From positions 1,984,001-2,048,000 of the forward strand of contig CATNNA010000001.1 in the NCBI GenBank assembly GCA_950106755.1: a stretch of 64,000 bases of DNA. Direction: 5' to 3'. Origin of the DNA: Climacium dendroides. Its lineage: Eukaryota; Streptophyta; Bryopsida; Hypnales; Climaciaceae. A program made the translations under genes and the position numbers. The notes under the pieces are model-generated. The model saw only the letters and a program-made list of their open reading frames with translations, had not been told where the DNA came from and ran no database searches. This document shows, piece by piece, positions 11,685-24,485 of the stretch (position 1 is its first letter; each line of letters begins with the position of its first letter).

Positions 11685-14405
11685 TTTCAAAACAAATTCT
11701 CTAAAAATCATGCTGTGTTTAATAGAACCCAAACCAATAAATTATATGGGTTTGACGTGCAAGCATGCCCAAAAACGTAACACACAAGTTGCAAATGTTC
11801 AAAATAATTAGGATTTATGGAAAAACTTAATTTTAAGACAACCCTATTGCTTTCCTACACTGTCTTCTTCATTTGAAATGGATTTCAAAACAAATACTCT
11901 AAAAATCATGCTGTATTTAATAGAACCCAAACCAATAAATTATATGGGTTTGACGTGCAAGCATGCCCAAAAACGTAACACACAAGTTGCAAATGTTCAA
12001 AATAATTAGGATTCATAGAAAAACTTAATTTCAAGACAACCCTATTGCTTTCCTACACTGTCTTCTTCATTTGAAATGGATTTCAAAACAAATACTCTAA
12101 AAATCATGCTGTATTTAATAGAACCCAAACCAATAAATTATATGGGTTTGACGTGCAAGCATGTCCAAAAACGTAACACACAAGTTGCAAATGTTCAAAA
12201 TAATTAGGATTTATGGAAAAACTTAATTTTAAGACAACCCTATTGCTTTCCTACACTGTCTTCTTCATTTGAAATGGATTTCAAAACAAATTCTCTAAAA
12301 ATCATGCTGTGTTTAATAGAACCCAAACCAATGAATTATATGGGTTTGACGTGCAAGCATGTCCAAAAACGTGACACAGAAGTTGCAAATGTTCAAAATA
12401 ATTAGGATTCATGGAAAAACTTAATTTGAAGACAACCCTATTGCTTTCCTACACTGTCTTCTTCATTTGAAATGGATTTCAAAACAAATACTCTAAAAAT
12501 CATGCTGTATTTAATAGAACCCAAACCAATAAATTATACGGATTTGACGTGCAAGCATGCTCAATAACGTAACACGCAAGTTGCAAATGTTCAAAATAAT
12601 TAGGATTCATGGAAAAACTTAATTTTAAGACAACCCTATTGCTTTCCTACACTGTCTTCTTCATTTGAAATGGATTTCAAAACAAATTCTCTAAAAATCA
12701 TGCTGTATTTAATATAACCCAAACCAATCAATTATATGGGTTTGACGTGCAAGCATGCCCAAAAACGTAACACACAAGTTGCAAATGTTCAAAATAATTA
12801 GGATTCATGGAAAAACTTAATTTTAAGACAACCCTATTGCTTTCCTACACTCTCTTCCTCATTTGAAATGGATTTCAATGCAAATACTGTAAAAATCATG
12901 CTGTATTTAATAGAACCCAAACCAATAAATTTATATGGGTTTGACGTGCAAGCATGTCCAAAAACGTAACACACAAGTTGCAAATGTTCAAAATAATTAG
13001 GATTCATGGAAAAACTTAATTTTAAGACAACCCTATTGCTTTCCTACACTGTCTTCTTCATTTGAAATGGATTTCAAAACAAATACTCTAAAAATCATGC
13101 TGTATTTAATAGAACCCAAACCAATAAATTATATGGGTTTGACGTGCAAGCATGCCCAAAAACGTAACACACAAGTTGCAAATGTTCAAAATAATTAGGA
13201 TTCATAGAAAAACTTAATTTGAAGACAACCCTATTGCTTTCCTACACTGTCTTCTTCATTTGAAATGGATTTCAAAACAAATACTCTAAAAATCATGCTG
13301 TATTTAATAGAACCCAAACCAATAAATTATATGGGTTTGACGTGCAAGCATGTCCAAAAACGTAACACAGAAGTTGCAAATGTTCAAAATAATTAGGATT
13401 TATGGAAAAACTTAATTTGAAGACAACCCTATTGCTTTCCTACACTATCTTCTTCATGTGAAATGCATTTCAAAACAAATTCTCTAAAAATCATGCTGTG
13501 TTTAATAGAACCCAAACCAATAAATTTATATGGGTTTGACGTGCAAGCATGTCCAAAAACGTAACACAGAAGTTGCAAATGTTCAAAATAATTAGGATTC
13601 ATGGAAAAACTTAATTTTAAGACAACCCTATTGCTTTCCTACACTATCTTCTTCATGTGAAATGGATTTCAAAACAAATCCTCTAAAAATCATGCTGTAT
13701 TCAATAGAATCCAAACCAATAAATTATATGGGTTTGACGTGCAAGCATGACCAAAAACGTAACACACAAGTTGCAAATGTTCAAAATAATTAGGATTCAT
13801 GGAAAAACTTAATTTTAAGACAACCCTATTGCTTTCCTACACTCTCTTCTTCATTTGAAATGGATTTCAAAACAAATACTGTAAAAATCATGCTGTATTG
13901 AATAGAACCCAAACCAATAAATTATATTTGTTTGACGTGCAAGCATGACCAAAATCGTAACACACAAGTTGCAAATGTTCAAAATAATTAGGATTCATGG
14001 AAAAACTTAATTTTAAGACAACCCTATCGCTTTCCTACACTCTCTTCTTCATTTGAAATGGATTTCAAAACAAATACTCTAAAAATCATGTTGTATTGAA
14101 TAGAACCCAAACCAATAAATTATATGGGTTTGACGTGCAAGCATGACCAAAAACGTAACACACAAGTTGCAAATGTTCAAAATAATTAGGATTTTTTGGA
14201 AAAACTTAATTTTAAGACAACCCTATTGCTTTCCGACACTCTCTTCTTCATGTGAAATGGATTTCAAAACAAATACTGTAAAAATCATGCTGTATTGAAT
14301 AGAACCCAAACCAATAAATTATATTTGTTTGACGTGCAAGCATGTCCAAAAACGTAACACACAAGTTGCAAATGTTCAAAATAATTAGGATTCATGGAAA
14401 AACTT
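11685..14405. repeat. 17-monomer block, copy 2, lacking three monomers
   Basis: This repeats the preceding block. Offsets to copy 1 are 3,368 bp up to the ACGTGACACA marker (12,369), but 2,774 bp from the TACGGAT monomer at 12,477 onward. The difference, 594 bp, is exactly three monomers, corresponding to 9,109-9,702 of copy 1. From about 13.5 kb the offset is 2,775, because one monomer here gained the extra T of the 199-bp type. GGATTTTTTGG recurs near 14,190. Confidence 0.85.
13447..13527. repeat. Patchwork monomer in copy 2
   Basis: The equivalent monomer of copy 1 (near 10,672-10,750) has CTGTCTTC, CATTTG, AAATGG and CAATGAATTATA. Here CTATCTTC, CATGTG and AAATGCATTT (13,447-13,466) and CAATAAATTTATA (13,519-13,527) replace those sites. 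The left-type TTCTCT and GTGTTT remain in between. The GAAATGCATTTC signature otherwise belongs to monomers at 15.0, 17.6, 20.4, 24.5 and 27.5 kb. Two small conversion patches, or one patchy event, would explain it. Confidence 0.7.
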
Positions 14406-15572
14406 CATTTTAAGACAACTCTATTGCTTTCCTACACTCTCTTCTTCATTTGAAATGGATTTCAAAACAAATACTGTAAAAATCATGCTGTATTTAATAG
14501 AACCCAAACCAATAAATTATATTTGTTTGACGCGCAAGCATGACCAAAATCGTAACACAGAAGTTGCAAATGTTCAAAATAATTAGGATTCATGGAAAAA
14601 CTTAATTTTAAGACAACCCTATTGCTTTCCTACACTATCTTCTTCATGTGAAATGGATTTCAAAACAAATCCTCTAAAAATCATGCTGTATTCAATAGAA
14701 TCCAAACCAATAAATTATATGGGTTTGACGTGCAAGCATGACCAAAAACGTAACACACAAGTTGCAAATGTTCAAAATAATTAGGATTCATGGAAAAACT
14801 TAATTTTAAGACAACCCTATTGCTTTCCTACACTCTCTTCTTCATTTGAAATGGATTTCAAACAAATACTCTAAAAATCATGTTGTATTGAATAGAACCC
14901 AAACCAATAAATTATATGGGTTTGACGTGCAAGCATGACCAAAAACGTAACACACAAGTTGCAAATGTTCAAAATAATTAGGATTTTTTGGAAAAACTTA
15001 ATTTTAAGACAACCCTATTGCTTTCCTACACTATCTTCTTCATGTGAAATGCATTTCAAAACAAATACTCTAAAAATCATGCTGTATTTAATAGAACCCA
15101 AACCAATAAATTATATTTGTTTGACGTGCAAGCATGAACAAAAACGTAACACACAAGCTGCAAATGTTGAAAATAATTAGGATTCATGGAAAAACTTAAT
15201 TTTAAGACAACCCTATCGCTTTCCTACACTCTCTTCTTCATTTGAAATGGATTTCAAAACAAATACTCTAAAAATCATGCTGTATTTAATAGAACCCAAA
15301 CCAATAAATTATATGGGTTTGACGTGCAAGCATGCCCAAAATCGTAACACAGAAGTTGCAAATGTTCAAAATAATTAGGATTCATGGAAAAACTTAATTT
15401 TAAGACAACCCTATTGCTTTCCTACACTCTCTTCTTCATTTGAAATGGATTTCAAAACAAATACTGTAAAAATCATGCTGTATTTAATAGAACCCAAACC
15501 AATAAATTATATTTGTTTGACGTGCAAGTATGACCAAAATCGTAACACAGAAGTTGCAAATGTTCAAAATAA
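14406..15572. repeat. Mixed satellite monomers
   Basis: About six monomers continue the array without a clear HOR. They include copies with CCTCTAAAAATC plus ATTCAATAGAATCC, copies with GACCAAAAACG, and one 197-bp copy lacking an A (GGATTTCAAACAAAT near 14,855). One monomer has GAAATGCATTTC with CACAAGCTGC and GTTGAAAAT. No gene or other element is seen. Confidence 0.8.
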
Positions 15573-16364
15573 TTAGGATTCATGGAAAAACTTAATTTTA
15601 AGACAACCCTATTGCTTTCCTACACTCTCTTCTTCATGTGAAATGGATTTCAAAACAAATACTCTAAAAATCATGCTGTATTGAATAGAACCCAAACCAA
15701 TAAATTATATGGGTTTGACGTGCAAGCATGACCAAAAACGTAACACACAAGTTGCAAATGTTCAAAATCATTAGGATTTTTTGGAAAAACTTAATTTTAA
15801 GACAACCCTATTGCTTTCCGACACTCTCTTCTTCATGTGAAATGGATTTCAAAACAAATACTGTAAAAATCATGCTGTATTGAATAGAACCCAAACCAAT
15901 AAATTATATTTGTTTGACGTGCAAGCATGTCCAAAAACGTAACACACAAGTTGCAAATGTTGAAAATAATTAGGATTCATGGAAAAACTTAATTTTAAGA
16001 CAACCCTATTGCTTTCCTACACTCTCTTCTTCATGTGAAATGGATTTCAAAACAAATACTCTAAAAATCATGCTGTATTGAATAGAACCCAAACCAATAA
16101 ATTATATGGGTTTGACGTGCAAGCATGACCAAAAACGTAACACACAAGTTGCAAATGTTCAAAATCATTAGGATTTTTTGGAAAAACTTAATTTTAAGAC
16201 AACCCTATTGCTTTCCGACACTCTCTTCTTCATGTGAAATGGATTTCAAAACAAATACTGTAAAAATCATGCTGTATTGAATAGAACCCAAACCAATAAA
16301 TTATATTTGTTTGACGTGCAAGCATGCCCAAAAACGTAACACAAGTTGCAAACGTTCAAAATAA
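15573..16364. repeat. Two-monomer tandem duplication (397-bp unit)
   Basis: A pair of monomers (15,573-15,969) is repeated directly (15,970-16,364). The first of each pair ends TTCAAAATCATT. The second begins TTAGGATTTTTTGG, one base longer than usual, and has TTTCCGACACTC and GTATTGAATAG. The second copy is 2 bp shorter because its last monomer carries the CACAAGTTGCAAACG deletion variant. Confidence 0.85.
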
Positions 16365-16758
16365 TTAGGATTCATGGAAAAACTTAATTTTAAGACAACC
16401 CGATTGCTTTCCTACAGTATCACCTTCATGTGAAATGGATTTCAATGCAAATACTGTAAAAATCATGTTGTATTTAATAGAACCCAAACCAATAAATTAT
16501 ATTTGTTTGACGTGCAAGCATGCCCAAAAACGTAACACAAGTTGCAAACGTTCAAAATAATTAGGATTCATGGAAAAACTTAATTTTAAGACAACCCGAT
16601 TGCTTTCCTACAGTATCACCTTCATGTGAAATGGATTTCAATGCAAATACTGTAAAAATCATGTTGTATTTAATAGAACCCAAACCAATAAATTATATTT
16701 GTTTGACGTGCAAGCATGTCCAAAAACGTAACACACAAGTTGCAAATGTTGAAAATAA
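16365..16758. repeat. Duplicated monomer with CAGTATCACC and a 196-bp form
   Basis: Two adjacent monomers share CCCGATTGC, CAGTATCACCTTCATG and TCAATGCAAATACTG. The first is 196 bp, with CACAAG instead of CACACAAG and AACGTTC instead of AATGTTC; the second is 198 bp. The AACGTTC site at 16,547 lies exactly 196 bp after that at 16,351, showing duplication of the shortened form. Confidence 0.85.
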
Positions 16759-17551
16759 TTAGGATTCATGGAAAAACTTAATTTTAAGACAACCCTATTG
16801 CTTTTCTACAATATCTTCTTCATGTGAAATGGATTTCAAAACAAATACTGTAAAAATCATGTTGTATTTAATAGAACCTAAACCAATAAATTATATTTGT
16901 TTGACGTGCAAGCATGTCCAAAAACGTAACACACAAGTTGCAAATGTTCAAAATAATTAGGATTCATGGAAAAACTTAATTTTAAGACAACCCTATTGCT
17001 TTCCTACACTCTCTTCTTCATTTGAAATGGATTTCAAAACAAATACTGTAAAAATCATGCTGTATTTAATAGAGCCCAAACCAATAAATTATATGGGTTT
17101 GACGTGCAAGCATGCCCAAAATCGTAACACCCAAGTTGCAAATGTTCAAAATAATTAGGATTCATGGAAAAACTTAATTTTAAGACAACCCGATTGCTTT
17201 CCTACAGTATCACCTTCATGTGAAATGGATTTCAATGCAAATACTGTAAAAATCATGTTGTATTTAATAGAACCCAAACCAATAAATTATATTTGTTTGA
17301 CGTACAAGCATGTCCAAAAACGTAACACACAAGTTGCAAATGTTCAAAATAATTAGGATTCATGGAAAAACTTAATTTTAAGACAACCCTATTGCTTTCC
17401 TACACTATCACCTTCATGTGAAATGGATTTCAAAACAAATACTGTAAAAATCATGTTGTATTTAAGAGAACCCAAACCAATAAATTTATATGGGTTTGAC
17501 GTGCAAGCATGCCCAAAAACGTAACACATAAATTGCAAATGTTCAAAATAC
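16759..17551. repeat. Mixed satellite monomers
   Basis: Four monomers. The first two (CAATATCTTC with AGAACCTAAACC; then AGAGCCCAAACC with CACCCAAG) recur in the same order near 21.7 and 23.3 kb. They are followed by CAGTATCACC and TATCACCTTC types, the last being a 199-bp copy with ACATAAATT. No gene is seen. Confidence 0.8.
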
Positions 17552-20500
17552 TTAGGATTCATGGAAAAACTTAATTTTAAGACAACCCTATTGCTTTCCT
17601 ACACTATCTTCTTCATGTGAAATGCATTTCAAAACAAATACTGTAAAAATCATGCTGTATTTAATAGAACCCAAACCAATAAATTATATGGGTTTGACGT
17701 GCAAGCATGTCCAAAAACGTAACACACAAGTTGCAAATGTTCAAAATAATTAGGATTCATGGAAAAACTTAATTTTAAGACAACCCTATTGCTTTCCTAC
17801 ACTCTCTTCTTTATTTGAAATGGATTTCAAAACAAATACTGTAAAAATCATGCTGTATTTAATAGAACCCAAACCAATAAATTTATATGGGTTTGACGTG
17901 CAAGCATGTCCAAAAACGTAACACACAAGTTGCAAATGTTCAAAATAATTAGGATTCATGGAAAAACTTAATTTTAAGACAACCCTATTGCTTTCCTACA
18001 CTCTCGACTTCATTTGAAATGGATTTCAATGCAAATACTGTAAAAATCATGTTGTATTTAATAGAACCCAAACCAATAAATTATATTTGTTTGACGTACA
18101 AGCATGTCCAAAAACGTAACACACAAGTTGCAAATGTTCAAAATACTTAGGATTCATGGAAAAACTTAATTTTAAGACAACCCGATTGCTTTCCTACACT
18201 ATCACCTTCATGTGAAATGGATTTCAAAACAAATACTGTAAAAATCATGTTGTATTTAATAGAACCCAAACCAATAAATTTATATGGGTTTGACGTGCAA
18301 GCATGCCCAAAAACGTAACACATAAATTGCAAATGTTCAAAATACTTAGGATTCATGGAAAAACTTAATTTTAAGACAACCCTATTGCTTTCCTACACTG
18401 TCTTCTTCATGTGAAATGGATTTCAAAACAAGTACTGTAAAAATCATGCTGTATTTAATAGAACCCAAACCAATAAATTATATTTGTTTGACGTGCAAGC
18501 ATGCCCAAAAACGTAACACACAAGTTGCAAATGTTCAAAATAATTACGATTCATGGAAAAACTTAATTTTAAGACAACCCTATTGCTTTCCTACACTCTC
18601 TTCTTCATTTGAAATGGATTTCAATGCAAATACTGTAAAAGTCATGTTGTATTTAATAGAACCCAAACCAATAAATTATATTTCTTTGACGTACAAGCAT
18701 GTCCAAAAACGTAACACACAAGTTGCAAATGTTCAAAATACTTAGGATTCATAGAAAAACTTAATTTTAAGACAACCCGATTGCTTTCCTACACTATCAC
18801 CTTCATGTGAAATGGATTTCAAAACAAATACTGTAAAAATCATGTTGTATTTAAGAGAACCCAAACCAATAAATTTATATGGGTTTGACGTGCAAGCATG
18901 CCCAAAAACGTAACACATAAATTGCAAATGTTCAAAATAATTAGGATTCATGGAAAAACTTAATTTTAAGACAACCCTATTGCTTTCCTACACTCTCTTC
19001 TTCATTTGAAATGGATTTCAATGCAAATACTGTAAAAATCATGTTGTATTTAATAGAACCCAAACCAATAAATTATATTTCTTTGACGTACAAGCATGTC
19101 CAAAAACGTAACACACAAGTTGCAAATGTTCAAAATACTTAGGATTCATAGAAAAACTTAATTTTAAGACAACCCGATTGCTTTCCTACACTATCACCTT
19201 CATGTGAAATGGATTTCAAAACAAATACTGTAAAAATCATGTTGTATTTAAGAGAACCCAAACCAATAAATTTATATGGGTTTGACGTGCAAGCATGTCC
19301 AAAAACGTAACACACAAGTTGCAAATGTTCAAAATAATTAGGATTCATGGAAAAACTTAATTTTAAGACAACCCTATTGCTTTCCTACACTGTCTTCTTC
19401 ATGTGAAATGGATTTCAAAACAAATACTGTAAAAATCATGCTGTATTTAATAGAACCCACACCAATAAATTATATGGGTTTGACGTGCAAGCATGCCCAA
19501 AATCGTAACACAGAAGTTGCAAATGTTCAAAATAATTAGGATTCATGGAAAAACTTAATTTTAAGACAACCCTATTGCTTTCCTACACTCTCTTCTTTAT
19601 TTGAAATGGATTTCAAAACAAATACTGTAAAAATCATGCTGTATTTAAGAGAACCCAAACCAATAAATTTATATGGGTTTGACGTGCAAGCATGTCCAAA
19701 AACGTAACACACAAGTTGCAAATGTTCAAAATAATTAGGATTCATGGAAAAACTTAATTTTAAGACAACCCTATTGCTTTCCTACACTCTCGACTTCATT
19801 TGAAATGGATTTCAATGCAAATACTGTAAAAATCATGTTGTATTTAATAGAACCCAAACCAATAAATTATATTTGTTTGACGTACAAGCATGTCCAAAAA
19901 CGTAACACACAAGTTGCAAATGTTCAAAATACTTAGGATTCATGGAAAAACTTAATTTTAAGACAACCCGATTGCTTTCCTACAGTATCACCTTCATGTG
20001 AAATGGATTTCAATGCAAATACTGTAAAAATCATGTTGTATTTAATAGAACCCAAACCAATAAATTATATTTGTTTGACGTACAAGCATGTCCAAAAACG
20101 TAACACACAAGTTGCAAATGTTCAAAATAATTAGGATTCATGGAAAAACTTAATTTTAAGACAACCCTATTGCTTTCCTACACTATCACCTTCATGTGAA
20201 ATGGATTTCAAAACAAATACTGTAAAAATCATGTTGTATTTAAGAGAACCCAAACCAATAAATTTATATGGGTTTGACGTGCAAGCATGCCCAAAAACGT
20301 AACACATAAATTGCAAATGTTCAAAATACTTAGGATTCATGGAAAAACTTAATTTTAAGACAACCCTATTGCTTTCCTACACTATCTTCTTCATGTGAAA
20401 TGCATTTCAAAACAAATACTGTAAAAATCATGCTGTATTTAATAGAACCCAAACCAATAAATTATATGGGTTTGACGTGCAAGCATGTCCAAAAACGTAA

Positions 20501-21123
20501 CACACAAGTTGCAAATGTTCAAAATACTTAGGATTCATGGAAAAACTTAATTTTAAGACAACCCTATTGCTTTCCTACACTCTCTTCTTTATTTGAAATG
20601 GATTTCAAAACAAATACTGTAAAAATCATGCTGTATTTAAGAGAACCCAAACCAATAAATTTATATGGGTTTGACGTGCAAGCATGTCCAAAAACGTAAC
20701 ACACAAGTTGCAAATGTTCAAAATAATTAGGATTCATGGAAAAACTTAATTTTAAGACAACCCTATTGCTTTCCTACACTCTCGACTTCATTTGAAATGG
20801 ATTTCAATGCAAATACTGTAAAAATCATGTTGTATTTAATAGAACCCAAACCAATAAATTATATTTGTTTGACGTGCAAGCATGAACAAAAACGTAACAC
20901 ACAAGTTGCAAATGTTCAAAATACTTAGGATTCATAGAAAAACTTAATTTTAAGACAACCCGATTGCTTTCCTACACTATCACCTTCATGTGAAATGGAT
21001 TTCGAAACAAATACTGTAAAAATCATGTTGTATTTAATAGAACCCAAACCAATAAATTTATATGGGTTTGACGTGCAAGCATGCCCAAAAACGTAACACA
21101 TAAATTGCAAATGTTCAAAATAC
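17552..21123. repeat. 18-monomer segment, copy A (3,572 bp)
   Basis: Eighteen monomers in a distinctive order. Markers include GAAATGCATTTC, CTCTCGACTTC (18,001; 19,787; 20,779), TATCACCTTCATG 199-bp copies, CAAGTACTG, CCCACACC with CCCAAAATCG, and CAGTATCACC. The same series recurs at 24,486-28,259. The offset is 6,934 bp for the first eight monomers and 7,136 bp for the last ten, because copy B holds one extra 202-bp monomer. Five of the ATTTCTTTG/TATTTG-type substitutions and the CTCGAC marker positions match in register. Confidence 0.9.
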
Positions 21124-22505
21124 TTAGGATTCATGGAAAAACTTAATTTTAAGACAACCCTATTGCTTTCCTACACTGTCTTCTTCATGTGAAATGGATT
21201 TCAAAACAAATACTGTAAAAATCATGCTGTATTTAATAGAACCCAAACCAATAAATTATATTTGTTTGACGTGCAAGCATGCCCAAAAACGTAACACACA
21301 AGTTGCAAATGTTCAAAATAATTAGGATTCATGGAAAAACTTAATTTTAAGACAACCCGATTGCTTTCCTACACTGTCTTCTTCATTCAAAATGGATTTC
21401 AAAACAAACACTCGAAAAATCATGCTGTATTTAATAGAACCCAAACCAATAAATTATATTTGTTTGACGTGCAAGCATGCCCAAAAACGTAACACACAAG
21501 TTGCAAATGTTCAAAATACTTAGGATTCATAGAAAAACTTAATTTTAAGACAACCCTATTGCTTTCCTACACTCTCTTCTTCATTTCAAATGGATTTCAA
21601 AACAAATACTGTAAAAATCATGCTGTATTTAATAGAACCCAAACCAATAAATTATATTTGTTTGACGTGCAAGCCTGACCAAAAACGTAACACAAGTTGC
21701 AAACGTTCAAAATAATTAGGATTCATGGAAAAACTTAATTTGAAGACAACCCTATTGCTTTTCTACAATATCTTCTTCATGTGAAATGGATTTCAAAACA
21801 AATACTGTAAAAATCATGTTGTATTTAATAGAACCCAAACCAATAAATTATATTTGTTTGACGTGCAAGCATGTCCAAAAACGTAACACACAAGTTGCAA
21901 ATGTTCAAAATAATTAGGATTCATGGAAAAACTTAATTTTAAGACAACCCTATTGCTTTCCTACACTCTCTTCTTCATTTGAAATGGATTTCAAAACAAA
22001 TACTGTAAAAATCATGCTGTATTTAATAGAGCCCAAACCAATAAATTATATGGGTTTGACGTGCAAGCATGCCCAAAATCGTAACACCCAAGTTGCAAAT
22101 GTTCAAAATAATTAGGATTCATGGAAAAACTTAATTTTAAGACAACCCTATTGCTTTCCTACACTCTCTTCTTCATGTGAAATGGATTTCAAAACAAATA
22201 CTGTAAAAATCATGCTGTATTTAATAGAGCCCAAACCAATAAATTATATGGGTTTGACGTGCAAGCATGCCCAAAATCGTAACACAGAAGTTGCAAATGT
22301 TCAAAATAATTAGGATTCATGGAAAAACTTAATTTTAAGACAACCCTATTGCTTTCCTACACTGTCTTCTTCATTTGAAATGGATTTCAAAACAAATACT
22401 GTAAAAATCATGCTGTATTTAATAGAACCCAAACCAATAAATTATATTTGTTTGACGTGCAAGCCTGACCAAAAACGTAACACAAGTTGCAAACGTTCAA
22501 AATAA
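20727..22505. repeat. 9-monomer tandem unit, copy 1 (1,779 bp)
   Basis: The unit starts with a CTCTCGACTTC monomer, then a 199-bp TATCACC monomer with the rare TTTCGAAACA (21,000 onward). After that come a CTGTCTTCTTCATG monomer, a CATTCAAAATGG monomer with ACACTCGAAAAATC, and a CATTTCAAATGG monomer with AAGCCTGACC (196 bp). The unit ends with CAATATCTTC, AGAGCCC with CACCCAAG, AGAGCCC with CAGAAG, and a second AAGCCTGACC monomer (196 bp). Its first two monomers are also the end of the 18-monomer segment copy A. Confidence 0.85.
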
Positions 22506-23890
22506 TTAGGATTCATGGAAAAACTTAATTTTAAGACAACCCTATTGCTTTCCTACACTCTCGACTTCATTTGAAATGGATTTCAATGCAAATACTGTAA
22601 AAATCATGTTGTATTTAATAGAACCCAAACCAATAAATTATATTTGTTTGACGTGCAAGCATGAACAAAAACGTAACACACAAGTTGCAAATGTTCAAAA
22701 TACTTAGGATTCATAGAAAAACTTAATTTTAAGACAACCCGATTGCTTTCCTACACTATCACCTTCATGTGAAATGGATTTCGAAACAAATACTGTAAAA
22801 ATCATGTTGTATTTAATAGAACCCAAACCAATAAATTTATATGGGTTTGACGTGCAAGCATGCCCAAAAACGTAACACATAAATTGCAAATGTTCAAAAT
22901 ACTTAGGATTCATGGAAAAACTTAATTTTAAGACAACCCTATTGCTTTCCTACACTGTCTTCTTCATGTGAAATGGATTTCAAAACAAATACTGTAAAAA
23001 TCATGCTGTATTTAATAGAACCCAAACCAATAAATTATATTTGTTTGACGTGCAAGCATGCCCAAAAACGTAACACACAAGTTGCAAATGTTCAAAATAA
23101 TTAGGATTCATGGAAAAACTTAATTTTAAGACAACCCGATTGCTTTCCGACACTCTCTTCTTCATTTCAAATGGATTTCAAAACAAATACTGTAAAAATC
23201 ATGCTGTATTTAATAGAACCCAAACCAATAAATTATATTTGTTTGACGTGCAAGCCTGACCAAAAACGTAACACAAGTTGCAAACGTTCAAAATAATTAG
23301 GATTCATGGAAAAACTTAATTTGAAGACAACCCTATTGCTTTTCTACAATATCTTCTTCATGTGAAATGGATTTCAAAACAAATACTGTAAAAATCATGT
23401 TGTATTTAATAGAACCTAAACCAATAAATTATATTTGTTTGACGTGCAAGCATGTCCAAAAACGTAACACACAAGTTGCAAATGTTCAAAATAATTAGGA
23501 TTCATGGAAAAACTTAATTTTAAGACAACCCTATTGCTTTCCTACACTCTCTTCTTCATTTGAAATGGATTTCAAAACAAATACTGTAAAAATCATGCTG
23601 TATTTAATAGAGCCCAAACCAATAAATTATATGGGTTTGACGTGCAAGCATGCCCAAAATCGTAACACCCAAGTTGCAAATGTTCAAAATAATTAGGATT
23701 CATGGAAAAACTTAATTTTAAGACAACCCTATTGCTTTCCTACACTCTCTTCTTCATGTGAAATGGATTTCAAAACAAATACTGTAAAAATCATGCTGTA
23801 TTTAATAGAGCCCAAACCAATAAATTATATGGGTTTGACGTGCAAGCATGCCCAAAATCGTAACACAGAAGTTGCAAATGTTCAAAATAA
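22506..23890. repeat. 9-monomer tandem unit, copy 2, contracted to 7
   Basis: The rare TTTCGAAACA and AAGCCTGACC markers repeat in order. The fourth and fifth monomers of copy 1 are replaced by one hybrid near 23,100-23,296. It has CCCGATTGC from the fourth, then CTCTCTTCTTCATTTCAAATGG and the 2-bp-shortened end from the fifth, plus a TTTCCGACAC substitution. The last monomer of copy 1 is missing. Confidence 0.8.
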
Positions 23891-24485
23891 TTAGGATTCA
23901 TGGAAAAACTTAATTTTAAGACAACCCTATTGCTTTCCTACACTCTCTTCTTTATTTGAAATGGATTTCAAAACAAATACTGTAAAAATCATGCTGTATT
24001 TAAGAGAACCCAAACCAATAAATTTATATGGGTTTGACGTGCAAGCATGTCCAAAAACGTAACACACAAGTTGCAAATGTTCAAAATAATTAGGATTCAT
24101 GGAAAAACTTAATTTTAAGACAACCCTATTGCTTTCCTACACTCTCGACTTCATTTGAAATGGATTTCAATGCAAATACTGTAAAAATCATGTTGTATTT
24201 AATAGAACCCAAACCAATAAATTATATTTGTTTGACGTACAAGCATGTCCAAAAACGTAACACACAAGTTGCAAATGTTCAAAATACTTAGGATTCATGG
24301 AAAAACTTAATTTTAAGACAACCCGATTGCTTTCCTACAGTATCACCTTCATGTGAAATGGATTTCAATGCAAATACTGTAAAAATCATGTTGTATTTAA
24401 TAGAACCCAAACCAATAAATTATATTTGTTTGACGTACAAGCATGTCCAAAAACGTAACACACAAGTTGCAAATGTTCAAAATAA
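23891..24485. repeat. Three satellite monomers between duplicated blocks
   Basis: A CTCTTCTTTATTTG 199-bp monomer, a CTCTCGACTTC monomer (24,142) and a CAGTATCACC monomer. The same trio occurs inside the 18-monomer segments (19,536-20,130 and 26,672-27,266). Nothing else is present. Confidence 0.85.

Noticed and set aside
18416..18745. 109-codon open frame on the plus strand
   Set aside because: It spans nearly two monomers because one stop (TAG in AATTAGGATTC) is changed to TAC. Similar extensions occur at 25,945 and 27,139 for the same reason. The protein is just translated satellite, with no start context or conserved domain.
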